A stretch of 64,000 bases of DNA from Pseudomonas monsensis (GTDB lineage Bacteria > Pseudomonadota > Gammaproteobacteria > Pseudomonadales > Pseudomonadaceae), in NCBI RefSeq assembly GCF_014268495.2, contig NZ_CP077087.1:5592501-5656500 (forward strand). The letters run 5' to 3'. This document shows positions 1-10,376 of this stretch, one piece after another. The notes under the pieces were generated by a model. It saw nothing but the letters and a program-made list of their open reading frames with translations, was not told the origin of the DNA and did not search any database. The translations under genes were made by a program, and so were the position numbers. Within the stretch, counting starts at the first letter, position 1. Each line of letters begins with the position of its first letter.

Positions 1-563
1 CACTGGCGGAATACGCAGCAGCAGAAGCACAGTACCTATAAAGGCATAGATCGCCCACTCTTCGAGATCAGCACGCACAATCCACAGCATATGCAGCAAA
101 CCCAGGCCAAGAATCACGTACACCAGACGATGTAACTTCTTCCAACGCACACCTAAACGACGCTGACTGTAGCGATTGGAGGTCACCGCCAGCGCCAACA
201 GTCCTAGGAAAGCCAACGCCCCTACTATTATGTAAGGCCGCTTACGCAGTTCGACCGCCAGCTGCGACCAATCGAACCCCAGAATGAACGCCATATAGCT
301 GCCCAGGTGCAAAACCACATAGGCAAAACACCAAAGCCCCAACTGCCGACGAACAGCAATCCACCCTGCCCACCCGGTTAGCTTTTGCATCGGTGTCATG
401 CTCAGGGTAATCAACAACAACACCAACGTCCCCAGCCCCAGCCGATCCACCAGCACTTTGCCAGGATCAGGCCCGAGCAAATCCCCGAGAGCCTGATACA
501 ACCACAGCATCGGCCAGACTGCCGCCGCAATGAAAACGCCTATACGCCAGTACGGGAATCGCA

Positions 564-564
<1 letters not shown>
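1..564 (-). CDS. msrQ: MsrQ heme-binding membrane subunit (3' end missing)
   Basis: Membrane b-type cytochrome that passes quinol electrons to the periplasmic methionine sulfoxide reductase MsrP. The reading frame runs off the left edge, so 188 codons are visible of a family of about 200. The start MRFPYWRIG is an ATG overlapping the msrP stop by one base (TGATG), which indicates translational coupling. Several hydrophobic segments are visible, with histidines in VLHLGSY and in [17 protein letters not shown] that fit heme ligation as in the YedZ/MsrQ family. Position directly downstream of msrP is the usual arrangement. The C terminus cannot be judged. Confidence 0.93.
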
Positions 565-1577
<1,013 letters not shown>

Positions 1578-1640
1578 GGCAACTCCGCAGCTTTGGAGGA
1601 CAGATGCACCCATAGACTGCGGAGTATGCGGGAAATTACA

Positions 1641-2498
1641 TCACTCGGCTTTTTTGTGCCGACGAAGATGCAACAGGTATTGCACCGGGCCGGAAGCAGC
1701 GTAGGCGAGGAACACCAGCAGCAGAATGCGCGGTGGATCACTGAAGACCACGGCGAACACCAGCACCACCGCAAGGATTGCCACGAACGGCACGCGCCCT
1801 TTCAAGTCCAGCTCTTTAAAGCTGTTGTACTTGATATTGCTGACCATCAGCATGCCGGCAGCCGCGACCATCAACGCGACCAGGAACGACATTTTCGAAC
1901 CCTGGATGCCGTAATCGCTGAATGCCCAGACGATACCGGCCACCACACCGGCGGCTGCCGGACTGGCCAGGCCGATGAAGTAACGTTTGTCTGCGGTGCC
2001 AACCTGGGTGTTGAAACGTGCCAGACGCAACGCCGCGCCCGCTACATAGATGAAGGCAACCATCCAGCCGACCTTGCCCATGTCACCCAACGCCCAGCCG
2101 AAAGCCAGCAGCGCCGGCGCGACGCCAAAGGCAACCATGTCCGACAGCGAGTCGTACTCGGCGCCAAAAGCACTTTGCGTATTGGTCATGCGCGCAACCC
2201 GGCCGTCGAGACCGTCGAGCACCATGGCAACGAAGATCGCGATCGCAGCGAAGGCGAAATACTTGCTCGCATTCGCCGAATCGCCAGCGCTCAGGGCCGC
2301 CTGGGCGCTCATCGAGTTGATGATGGAATAGAACCCGGCAAACAGGTTCGCCGTGGTGAACAGGTTCGGCAGCAGATAGATACCACGATGCCGGACTTTA
2401 CGACCTTCTGCGTCGTGCCCTTCTTCGATGTGTTCATCGATGGGCAGCAGGCTTTCGGCGTCAGAAGCCTTGTTCGGCTCTTCGGGACGTTCGCTCAT
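1641..2498 (-). CDS. pssA: CDP-diacylglycerol--serine O-phosphatidyltransferase
   Basis: Makes phosphatidylserine from CDP-diacylglycerol and L-serine, the first step to phosphatidylethanolamine, at the inner membrane. The 285-aa product has the CDP-alcohol phosphotransferase signature around DGLDGRVAR with the paired aspartates in EYDSLSD, preceded by PNLFTTANLFAGF and followed by several hydrophobic helices. The N-terminal 40 residues are hydrophilic and acidic. I start at MSERPEE because an AAGG sits 8 bases upstream; an ATG two codons earlier is too close to it. It lies downstream of ilvC on the same strand, separated by a clear terminator, so it probably has its own promoter. Confidence 0.93.
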   Translation of the reverse strand: MSERPEEPNKASDAESLLPIDEHIEEGHDAEGRKVRHRGIYLLPNLFTTANLFAGFYSIINSMSAQAALSAGDSANASKYFAFAAIAIFVAMVLDGLDGRVARMTNTQSAFGAEYDSLSDMVAFGVAPALLAFGWALGDMGKVGWMVAFIYVAGAALRLARFNTQVGTADKRYFIGLASPAAAGVVAGIVWAFSDYGIQGSKMSFLVALMVAAAGMLMVSNIKYNSFKELDLKGRVPFVAILAVVLVFAVVFSDPPRILLLVFLAYAASGPVQYLLHLRRHKKAE

Positions 2499-2601
2499 GG
2501 ACATTACCTTGCAACGGTTTGGAGAAAATTCGACAGGTGCTTGAGGACGACAGTTCGGCCACAAACGATGCAGCTTTATACCAGAACCACCGCCTCAAAC
2601 G

Positions 2602-2628
2602 AAAAAACGCGGCCGAGGCCGCGTTTTT
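2602..2628 (-). terminator. Rho-independent terminator of ilvIHC (bidirectional)
   Basis: The palindrome ACGCGGCC-gag-GGCCGCGT is flanked by an A run on one side and a T run on the other. It begins 18 bases past the ilvC stop and separates the ilv operon from pssA. On the minus strand the stem is followed by at least six T. Confidence 0.85.
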
Positions 2629-2645
2629 CGTACAAGGGTGACGAC

Positions 2646-3671
<1,026 letters not shown>

Positions 3672-3710
3672 CTATATATCCAGGCCGTTCAGGCCATTCG
3701 CTAATTTGGT

Positions 3711-4202
3711 TTAGATGCTGAGTACTTTGTCGCCGCGAGCAATGCCGGTCACGCCGCTACGGACGGTTTCCAGAATTGATGCGGTGCCGATGGACTGAAT
3801 GAAGCTGTCGAGCTTGTCGCTGGTACCGGTCAATTGAACGGTATACACGCTGGCGCTGACGTCGACGATCTGTCCACGGTAAATATCGGTGGTGCGTTTG
3901 ATCTCGGCGCGCTGGGCGCCAGTGGCCTTGACCTTGACCAGCATCAGCTCGCGCTCGATGTGAGCGCTTTCCGACAGGTCCACCAGCTTGACCACTTCGA
4001 TCAGCTTGTTCAGGTTTTTGGTGATCTGCTCGATGATTTCATCGTGGCCCACGGTGGTCAGCGTCAGACGCGACAGGGTCGGGTCTTCGGTCGGGGCCAC
4101 GGTCAGGCTTTCGATGTTGTAGTTGCGCTGCGAGAACAGGCCGACTACGCGAGACAAAGCGCCGGGTTCGTTTTCCAGAAGCAAGGAAATAATGTGCCGC
4201 AT
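3711..4202 (-). CDS. ilvH: Acetolactate synthase small (regulatory) subunit
   Basis: Regulatory subunit that binds the large subunit and confers valine feedback sensitivity. The 163-aa product starts at MRHIISLLLENEPGALSRV, an N-terminal ACT domain (about 1-80) with the effector-loop motif NEPGALSR, followed by the ALS small-subunit C-terminal domain. An upstream in-frame extension exists but would overlap the large-subunit gene. The start lies two bases after the ilvI stop, indicating translational coupling. Confidence 0.97.
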   Translation of the reverse strand: MRHIISLLLENEPGALSRVVGLFSQRNYNIESLTVAPTEDPTLSRLTLTTVGHDEIIEQITKNLNKLIEVVKLVDLSESAHIERELMLVKVKATGAQRAEIKRTTDIYRGQIVDVSASVYTVQLTGTSDKLDSFIQSIGTASILETVRSGVTGIARGDKVLSI

Positions 4203-4204
4203 GA

Positions 4205-5929
4205 TTAAGTACGCTCCGTCTTGCTCAGCCACATATCGCGCATCGAGCCGTCTTTGATCTGCATCGGATAGACGTGCTCGCTGGTGTCGACCGAAATGTC
4301 GATCACGACCAGGCGATCCTTCATGGCGAACGCTTCTGCCATCTTCGACTTCAAATCTTTCGATTCGGTGATGCGTACGCCAACGTGGCCGTAGGCTTCA
4401 GCCAACTTGACGAAGTCAGGCAGCGATTCCATGTAGGAGTGCGAGTGACGGCTGCCGTAGCTCATGTCCTGCCACTGACGAACCATCCCCAGAACACCGT
4501 TGTTGAGGATGACGATTTTCACCGGCAGACCATATTGCAGGCAGGTCGACAGCTCCTGGATGTTCATCTGGATGCTGCCTTCGCCGGTCACGCAGGCGAC
4601 GTCATCATCCGGAAAGCTCAACTTGATGCCCATGGCCGCCGGGAAACCGAAGCCCATGGTGCCCAGGCCACCGGAGTTGATCCAGCGATTAGGCTTGTTG
4701 AACGTGTAGTACTGCGCCGCGAACATCTGGTGCTGGCCCACGTCGGAAGTGATGAAGGCATCGCCCTTGGTCACTTCACACAGAGTCTCGATCACGGTCT
4801 GCGGCTTGATCTTGCTGCCATCGCCCTTGTCGTAAGGGAACAGGCCGCGATCACCGCGCCATTCATCGACTTGCTTCCACCAGCTGGCAACCGACTCCTT
4901 GTTCGGGGTCTCGCCGATTTCCTTGAGGATCGTGACCATTTCGGTCAGGACGCTCTCTACCGGGCCAACAATTGGCACGTCGGCCTTGATGGTCTTGGAG
5001 ATCGAAGCCGGGTCGATGTCGATGTGGATGATCTTGGCGTTCGGGCAGAACTTCGCCGCGCCGTTGATCACGCGATCGTCGAAACGCGCGCCGACCGCCA
5101 GGATCACGTCAGCGTGATGCATCGCCAGGTTGGCGGTGTAGCTGCCGTGCATGCCGAGCATGCCGATGAACTGCCGATCGGTACCAGGGTAACCACCCAG
5201 GCCCATCAAGGTGTTGGTCACTGGCAGGTTGAGCATCTTCGCCAGTTCGGTCAGCGGTGCGGAACCATTGCCCAGAATCACGCCGCCGCCGGAGTACAGC
5301 ACTGGGCGCTTGGCCGCGAGGAGCATTTCTGCCGCCTTGCGGATTTGCCCCGAGTGACCGCGAACGGCCGGGCTGTAGGAGCGCAGCTTGGCTTTTTTCG
5401 GGAAGACGTATTCGAACTTCTCGGCCGGATTGGTCATGTCTTTCGGGATATCGACCACGACCGGGCCCGGACGACCGGATTGCGCCAGGTAGAAGGCCTT
5501 CTTCATGACTTCCGGGATTTCCGAGGCGTGCTTGATCATGAAGCTGTGCTTCACGATCGGCCGGGAGATACCGATCATGTCGGTTTCCTGGAACGCGTCG
5601 GTGCCGACCATGGTGCTTGGCACCTGACCGGAAATAATCACCATTGGAATCGAGTCCATATAGGCCGTGGCGATACCGGTGATGGCGTTTGTGGCGCCTG
5701 GACCGGAAGTCACCAATACCACGCCGGCTTTACCGGTGGCACGGGCGTAGCCGTCAGCCATATGGGTCGCCGCTTGTTCGTGACGAACCAGGATGTGGGT
5801 CACTTCCGGTTCTTTGAACAGGGCATCGTAAACATGCAGGAGAGCACCACCCGGGTACCCGTAGATATATTTGACGCCTTCGTCACGCAAGAAGCGGACG
5901 AGCATCTCACCGCCAGATAAAAGCTCCAC
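4205..5929 (-). CDS. ilvI: Acetolactate synthase large (catalytic) subunit
   Basis: ThDP- and FAD-dependent enzyme that condenses pyruvate with pyruvate or 2-oxobutyrate, the first common step to valine, leucine and isoleucine. It is 574 aa with the three ThDP-enzyme domains: the N-terminal PYR domain with the catalytic glutamate in [17 protein letters not shown], the central FAD-related domain, and the C-terminal PP domain with the [14 protein letters not shown] segment. I choose the GTG of MELLSGGEM because AGAGGTG lies about 6 bases before it; another GTG three codons upstream has no spaced ribosome binding site. First gene of ilvI-ilvH-ilvC; about 260 bases of transcribed leader appear to precede it. 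Confidence 0.96.
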   Translation of the reverse strand: MELLSGGEMLVRFLRDEGVKYIYGYPGGALLHVYDALFKEPEVTHILVRHEQAATHMADGYARATGKAGVVLVTSGPGATNAITGIATAYMDSIPMVIISGQVPSTMVGTDAFQETDMIGISRPIVKHSFMIKHASEIPEVMKKAFYLAQSGRPGPVVVDIPKDMTNPAEKFEYVFPKKAKLRSYSPAVRGHSGQIRKAAEMLLAAKRPVLYSGGGVILGNGSAPLTELAKMLNLPVTNTLMGLGGYPGTDRQFIGMLGMHGSYTANLAMHHADVILAVGARFDDRVINGAAKFCPNAKIIHIDIDPASISKTIKADVPIVGPVESVLTEMVTILKEIGETPNKESVASWWKQVDEWRGDRGLFPYDKGDGSKIKPQTVIETLCEVTKGDAFITSDVGQHQMFAAQYYTFNKPNRWINSGGLGTMGFGFPAAMGIKLSFPDDDVACVTGEGSIQMNIQELSTCLQYGLPVKIVILNNGVLGMVRQWQDMSYGSRHSHSYMESLPDFVKLAEAYGHVGVRITESKDLKSKMAEAFAMKDRLVVIDISVDTSEHVYPMQIKDGSMRDMWLSKTERT

Positions 5930-6188
5930 GTTGTTCACCTCTAAAACGCCAGAATACCGTCCACAAAAAAGGGGCGGGTCTTAATAGGTTTACTTCTCGG
6001 CAGAGCATGAGCGACGGTGGTCGCCGACTACGTCAGCACTGACTGAGCAAGTATTGGGATCGTCCCAAGTGTTGCGGGCCTTTCCCACCCAGCGCGAGGT
6101 AACGCGTTGCGGGTGTAACAGGTCGGCGCGGATGTGCGCCTCATGATCTACCGAGTGGGTCTGCTTCTGGCAGTCCCTCTACAGCGGA
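5930..6188 (-). promoter_or_regulatory. Structured 5' leader of ilvI (candidate attenuator)
   Basis: This long gap carries stacked inverted repeats. In transcript order they are: an imperfect hairpin CACCC..CGCG / CGCG..GGGTG (about 6086-6115), a perfect TTGGGA-cga-TCCCAA (6055-6069), GTCAG-tg-CTGAC (about 6032-6043) and GCGAC-cacc-GTCGC (about 6011-6024). Just before the gene, CCCGCCCC is followed by six T (5965-5978). CCCGCCC there can pair with GGGTGGG of the first hairpin (complement at 6084-6090), so mutually exclusive folds are possible. A 38-codon ORF overlaps the hairpins. No experimental class is assigned; regulation by attenuation is inference. Confidence 0.5.
6028..6144 (-). CDS. 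Candidate ilv leader peptide (38 aa)
   Basis: A short ATG-initiated frame inside the ilvI leader. Its last 14 residues read LGTIPILAQSVLT plus a preceding T, holding three Leu, two Ile and one Val, and the codons overlap two of the hairpins. That is what a branched-chain amino acid attenuator peptide could look like. However, the residues are not a contiguous run, and the sequence before the ATG offers only a weak GG-type ribosome binding site. It may be chance coding. Conservation in other Pseudomonas genomes would decide. Confidence 0.25.
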   Translation of the reverse strand: MRRTSAPTCYTRNALPRAGWERPATLGTIPILAQSVLT

Positions 6189-6194
6189 CTTTGG

Positions 6195-6223
6195 ATTCTT
6201 CTGTTTCGCCCTCTCCAAGTCAA
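6195..6223 (-). promoter_or_regulatory. Predicted sigma-70 promoter of ilvIHC
   Basis: On the minus strand, TTGACT (5/6 of the -35 consensus) is followed after 17 bases by AAGAAT (4/6 of -10). The predicted start near 6188 gives a leader of about 260 bases before ilvI. Motif match only. Confidence 0.45.
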
Positions 6224-6328
6224 GCCGTCTATGTGCTTAATTGTGGGTAAGCACATGAGAACGCAAGAAAAAACCTGAAAACCGCTACTCTGTTAGCGTC
6301 AATTGCGCAATTTTGCCAAGGAATCAGC

Positions 6329-6745
6329 ATGCGAACGCTACTCCTCACTCTGCTGATCGGCCTCAGCCCGTGGTGCATGGCCGCTCAAATTTACACATGG
6401 GTCGACGCTCAAGGTGTCACGCACTTCGATGCGCAGCCGCCGCAAGGCCAGCCGTCCAGTACCGTACAAACGCCCTCCTCGCCACCGCCCAAAGCTGCGC
6501 CAATGCCGGGCAGCGGTGCACTGGGGGATCAGAAGGTGATCGACGCCAAGGTCAAGAAACAGGTCGCCGACCAGCAGGCACAGCTCAAACAGTTTTGCGA
6601 ACAGGCACGGACGAACCTTGCGCAATTGCAGAACAATCCACGTTTGAGAGAAGAAGTAGAGGGAGAATCAAGGCGCCTGGACGCTGCACAACGGCAGGAG
6701 CGCATTATCGAAGCGCAGAAACAGATTACGCAAAACTGTGAATAG
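6329..6745 (+). CDS. Secreted DUF4124-domain protein
   Basis: 138-aa exported protein of unknown function. Residues 1-19 are a signal peptide (MRTLLLTLLIGLSPWCMAA). The DUF4124 motif follows at once (QIYTWVDAQGVTHFDAQPP), then a proline-rich linker and a C-terminal part with predicted coiled-coil character (KVKKQVADQQAQLKQFCEQA) and a cysteine near each end. A second frame of similar length lies over it, but only this one has a signal peptide and domain match. It is divergent from ilvI. The domain is common in gammaproteobacteria without a defined activity. Confidence 0.85.
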   Translation: MRTLLLTLLIGLSPWCMAAQIYTWVDAQGVTHFDAQPPQGQPSSTVQTPSSPPPKAAPMPGSGALGDQKVIDAKVKKQVADQQAQLKQFCEQARTNLAQLQNNPRLREEVEGESRRLDAAQRQERIIEAQKQITQNCE

Positions 6746-6750
6746 AGACC

Positions 6751-6821
6751 TGTAGGCGCTGCAGCAGGCTGCGATCGTTAAAGACAAGATCAAAAGATCG
6801 CGGCCTGCGGCAGTTCCTGCA
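6751..6821. repeat. REP-like inverted repeat
   Basis: Two imperfectly complementary arms (around GCAGCAGGCTGCGATC and GATCGCGGCCTGCGGCAG) flank an A-rich loop between the convergent DUF4124 and yqcC genes. Its core differs from the GAGCCTGCTCGC-type REPs elsewhere in the window, so it belongs to another REP family. Confidence 0.7.
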
Positions 6822-6832
6822 CGGAATCGGTA

Positions 6833-7168
6833 TTAACGGGAAGCGGTGATCAGCAGGTCGAACTCTTTGAGCAGCACCTGCAACTGGCGATCCTTGCCCT
6901 GCAGATTGCGCTGGGCGAAGACCATTTCAGCCATTTCCTGAATCCCCGAGGCATTGGGCAACGGCAGATCCTGCTCGAGGATCATTTTCATCCGTGGCAG
7001 GAAGATCCATTGCAGCCACTGCTCGAAGTCCAGTGTGTCGACCGAAAACGGCTCGACACTGCTCAGGGCTTCAGCCGACGGCGAGACCTCGTCCCACCAG
7101 CCCTGAGTGCGCAACTCACGCTCGATCAGCAACAGCTGATCGGCGATTTTCGGGAACCGAACATCCAT
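6833..7168 (-). CDS. YqcC family protein
   Basis: 111-aa soluble protein of the YqcC/DUF446 family, whose role is unknown. It is all-helical in appearance and has the family-type FEQWLQWIFLPRMKMILE segment. The ATG overlaps the stop of the preceding TPR lipoprotein gene (TGATG), so it is coupled to it and forms an operon with mrcB. A GTG one codon upstream is the alternative start. Function cannot be stated. Confidence 0.85.
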   Translation of the reverse strand: MDVRFPKIADQLLLIERELRTQGWWDEVSPSAEALSSVEPFSVDTLDFEQWLQWIFLPRMKMILEQDLPLPNASGIQEMAEMVFAQRNLQGKDRQLQVLLKEFDLLITASR

Positions 7169-7917
7169 CACAGCGAAACCCTGGCCTTCTGACGGGCCTG
7201 CGCGGCGCCGGCAGCGTCACCTTGTTTTTCACGGGACTGCGCGATGATTTCCCACAGATTGGCTTGCAGATCAGGACGACCGTTGGCCATGGTCAATGCA
7301 CGACGGGCAAATTGCTCGGCTTGCGGGGCGTCACCCTGGGCCATGCGCACTTGCGCCAGACGGTAAAGCACTTGCGGCTCACGCGGGGCAACACGCTGGG
7401 CACGCTCCAGGCTGGACGAAGCGCCATTGAGGTCGCCACCGGCCTGTTGCTGTTGCGCAGTGGTCAGCAACGCGAGCACCGGGCCGTCCAGTTGCTCGTC
7501 GGCCGACAGACCGCCGCCGCTGCTGGCCGAAGGAATGCCGCTCGGCGTCGACGGCATGCTGTAGCTGCCAGTGTTGACGGGCGCCGAGTCAACCGGCGAC
7601 GGATTGTACGGTCCCGGGGTAATTCCGCCGGACGCCGGTCCCGGCACGATTGGCGAAGTGCTGATCGGCGCGGATGTTGTCGCGCCACCACCCGGCACCA
7701 TCACCACCACGCCGGTATCGCCTTGCGGGATCGCCTGAGTCTGGCCCTGCACAGGGCGCTTGACGGTCGTTTGACGGAAGCCGCCATTGGCCGAAATGCG
7801 CTCGCTGTTGGACACGGCGGTACCGGAATCGACCACCGGAATCGAACCACGCTGTACGGTAGAGCAGCCGCTGAGCAAAGCCACGGCGGTCACCGCTGGA
7901 ATCAACCACTTGTTCAC
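7168..7917 (-). CDS. lpoP: TPR outer-membrane lipoprotein, probable PBP1b activator LpoP
   Basis: 249-aa lipoprotein: signal peptide with lipobox LLSGC (cleavage before C18), then a long Gly/Pro/Ser/Thr-rich disordered region (about 40-140), then tetratricopeptide-like repeats (about 145-245; RAQRVAPREPQVLYRLAQVR). It sits 16 bases after mrcB on the same strand. In P. aeruginosa a TPR lipoprotein called LpoP, encoded with PBP1b, is needed for PBP1b function; the lipobox, TPR region and position fit that role. The disordered region could span from the outer membrane to the peptidoglycan synthase. Assignment rests on context and architecture from memory. Confidence 0.75.
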   Translation of the reverse strand: MNKWLIPAVTAVALLSGCSTVQRGSIPVVDSGTAVSNSERISANGGFRQTTVKRPVQGQTQAIPQGDTGVVVMVPGGGATTSAPISTSPIVPGPASGGITPGPYNPSPVDSAPVNTGSYSMPSTPSGIPSASSGGGLSADEQLDGPVLALLTTAQQQQAGGDLNGASSSLERAQRVAPREPQVLYRLAQVRMAQGDAPQAEQFARRALTMANGRPDLQANLWEIIAQSREKQGDAAGAAQARQKARVSL

Positions 7918-7933
7918 TTGAAACCCTCTTTGC

Positions 7934-10258
7934 TTAATTCATCCAGCCCTTGACCCAATCCATCACCGATTCCGGCGAAGCAGGCGTTTCGCTTGCACAC
8001 GCGGCGCCGGGTGGCGGTTCGCTGCCGCGAATATACGGCATCTGCACCGCCCCCGGGCAGTTGGCATCGGAGCCCTGTCCGGTCCGCGAATCGACCCACG
8101 CCTGGACGATGTTGTCCGGCTGCGGCATGTCCAGCGGCAGCGGATCGGCCTTGCGCATGAAACTGGTCCAGACCTGCAGCGCACCGGTAGCCCCGGTGAA
8201 CGGCGTCTTGCCGTTGTCATCGCGACCCAGCCAGACCACCGCCAGCAGATCCTGACTGAAACCGGCGAACCAGCTGTCACGCGAATCGTTACTGGTACCG
8301 GTCTTGCCGGCCAGGGTCAGCGTCTTCGGCAGCACGTTATAAACCGAACTGCCGGTACCTTCACGCATCACCCGCTGCATGGCGTTCTGGATCAGGTAGA
8401 TCGACGCCGGATCGAAACGCTGCTCGATCTGGAACGGATAACGCTTGAGCGGCTCGCCCTCGGCGGTCAGTACGCTGCGAATCCCGCGCATTGGCGTATT
8501 GAAACCACCATTGGCGAGGGTCTGGTACATGGTCGCCACTTCGATCGGGGTCATGCCGCCAGCACCCAGCAACATCGACGGGAACGCCGGGAATTCACGG
8601 GTCACACCCAGACGCGCAAGGGTCTTGAGCACATTCGGCACACCGACTTCCAGCCCGAGACGCGAGGTCGACAGGTTGTAGGAGTGCGCCAGCCCTTGAT
8701 AGAGGAACACCGTGCCGTGGGAGCGACGGTCATAGTTCTGCGGCTTCCACACCTGGCCGTCCGCGCCCTTGATCGACAACGGCTCATCCGACAGCCAACT
8801 GGTCAGCGTGTAATGGCTCGGTTTCTCCAGCGCCGTCAGATAGACCGCCGGCTTGACCAGGGAACCGATCGGCCGCACGGCGTCCAGCGCCCGGTTGAAA
8901 CCGGCGTAACTGGCCTGACGGCTGCCGATCATGGCCTGGACTTCGCCAGTTTCCGGGTTGGTCACGACCATCGCCGCTTCCACGTCGTCGGAGCCCTTGC
9001 GCCCGGCCAGACGTTTAAAGGTATCGTTGACCGAAGCCTCGGCCTTCATCTGCAGAATCGGGTCGAAACTGGTGAAGATCCGCAGACCTTCTTCGGTCAA
9101 GTCTTCGTCGCGATAGTCTTCACGCAACTGGCGTTTGACCAGATCAATAAAGCCCGGGAACGAGCTGTCGGCGAGCTTGCCGCGCGTCGTCACGCCCAGT
9201 GGCATTTTCTTCGCGGCCTCGACCTGCTCCGCGGTTGCCACGCCTTGTTGCTCGAGCACGTCGAGCACCAGGTTACGCCGCTCCAGCGCACGCTCCGGGT
9301 TGCGACGCGGGTTGTAATAAGACGGACCTTTGACCATGCCGACCAGCAATGCAACCTGGTGCAACTTCAACTCGGACAACGGTTGACCGAAAAAGAACTG
9401 ACTCGCCAGACCGAAACCGTGCACCGCACGCTGACCGTCCTGACCGACGAAGACTTCGTTGAGGTACGCCTCAAGAATCTCTTTCTTGTCGTAATGCAGC
9501 TCCAGCAACATCGCCATCATCGCTTCGGTGAGCTTGCGGGTCAGGCTGCGTTCATTGGTCAGGTAGAAGTTTTTCACCAACTGCTGGGTCAGCGTGCTGC
9601 CGCCCTGAGTCATTTTGCCGCCAGAGGTGTTGACCCAGATGGCTCGGGCAATCGACTTCGGCGACACGCCCCAGTGGCTGTAATAGTCGCGATCTTCAAC
9701 CGCAACCAGGGTTTCCAGCAGGTACGGCGGCACCTGATCGAGTTTGATCAGGATGCGGTCTTCAAGGTTTTTCGGGTAAATGCCACCGATCATCAGCGGT
9801 TCGAGACGCACGACCGACAGTTTCGAACCGTTGATCGCCGACAGCTCCGCCACGTAGTCGCCGGAGAAACGCACGCGCACCGGCTGTGGTTTCTCCAGGC
9901 CTTCATAGAACTGGAAACCGCGGGTATTCAGATCGACTGTGTTGCCATTGACCGCTGCGGCACCGGGGCCGTTGCTCACGGCTTCGCGACGATAGCCGAG
10001 GGCATCGAGTTCGGTGAGGAAGTCGTCCTTGCTGAGCTTTTGTCCGACGAACAGCTCAAGCGGGCGTGCGTACACCTTGGCCGGGATGGTCCAACGCTTG
10101 CCGGAGAACTTCTCCTGCACCACGGCATCGAGGTAAACGGCAAAGCCGGCCAGCACCACAAGGCCGACCAGACTGAGTTTAATGGCCCAGCCCAGCCACG
10201 GGCTCAGGCCCTTGGCAGGTGGTTTTTTCTTGGTACGGGGGGATCGAGATCGAGTCAT
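7934..10258 (-). CDS. mrcB: Penicillin-binding protein 1b (bifunctional transglycosylase/transpeptidase)
   Basis: Class A PBP that polymerises and cross-links peptidoglycan at the inner membrane. The 774-aa product has a short basic cytoplasmic tail (MTRSRSPRTKKKPPAK), one membrane anchor (about 24-46), a UB2H-like region, the GT51 domain with catalytic Glu in AVEDRDYYSHWG (about residue 188), and the transpeptidase domain with SxxK in IGSLVKP and the KTG box in GKTGTSND. The C terminus contains cysteines (DANCPG, GAACAS) as in other Pseudomonas PBP1b proteins. It is followed by lpoP and yqcC as an operon and divergent from the gene at 10377. Confidence 0.95.
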   Translation of the reverse strand: MTRSRSPRTKKKPPAKGLSPWLGWAIKLSLVGLVVLAGFAVYLDAVVQEKFSGKRWTIPAKVYARPLELFVGQKLSKDDFLTELDALGYRREAVSNGPGAAAVNGNTVDLNTRGFQFYEGLEKPQPVRVRFSGDYVAELSAINGSKLSVVRLEPLMIGGIYPKNLEDRILIKLDQVPPYLLETLVAVEDRDYYSHWGVSPKSIARAIWVNTSGGKMTQGGSTLTQQLVKNFYLTNERSLTRKLTEAMMAMLLELHYDKKEILEAYLNEVFVGQDGQRAVHGFGLASQFFFGQPLSELKLHQVALLVGMVKGPSYYNPRRNPERALERRNLVLDVLEQQGVATAEQVEAAKKMPLGVTTRGKLADSSFPGFIDLVKRQLREDYRDEDLTEEGLRIFTSFDPILQMKAEASVNDTFKRLAGRKGSDDVEAAMVVTNPETGEVQAMIGSRQASYAGFNRALDAVRPIGSLVKPAVYLTALEKPSHYTLTSWLSDEPLSIKGADGQVWKPQNYDRRSHGTVFLYQGLAHSYNLSTSRLGLEVGVPNVLKTLARLGVTREFPAFPSMLLGAGGMTPIEVATMYQTLANGGFNTPMRGIRSVLTAEGEPLKRYPFQIEQRFDPASIYLIQNAMQRVMREGTGSSVYNVLPKTLTLAGKTGTSNDSRDSWFAGFSQDLLAVVWLGRDDNGKTPFTGATGALQVWTSFMRKADPLPLDMPQPDNIVQAWVDSRTGQGSDANCPGAVQMPYIRGSEPPPGAACASETPASPESVMDWVKGWMN

Positions 10259-10376
10259 GGCGGCGGATTATACGCACTTTATTCATACTCAACAGGAGCG
10301 CTCCGAGGTTTGCGTCGGGCTGGCGAGCGGCCATAATGGCGACCTCGAATTTCCCCCAGTCTCTGAAGGATCGCCC

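Noticed and set aside
4274..5920. A 548-codon open frame antisense to ilvI
   Set aside because: Same reason: mirror frame of a conserved gene.
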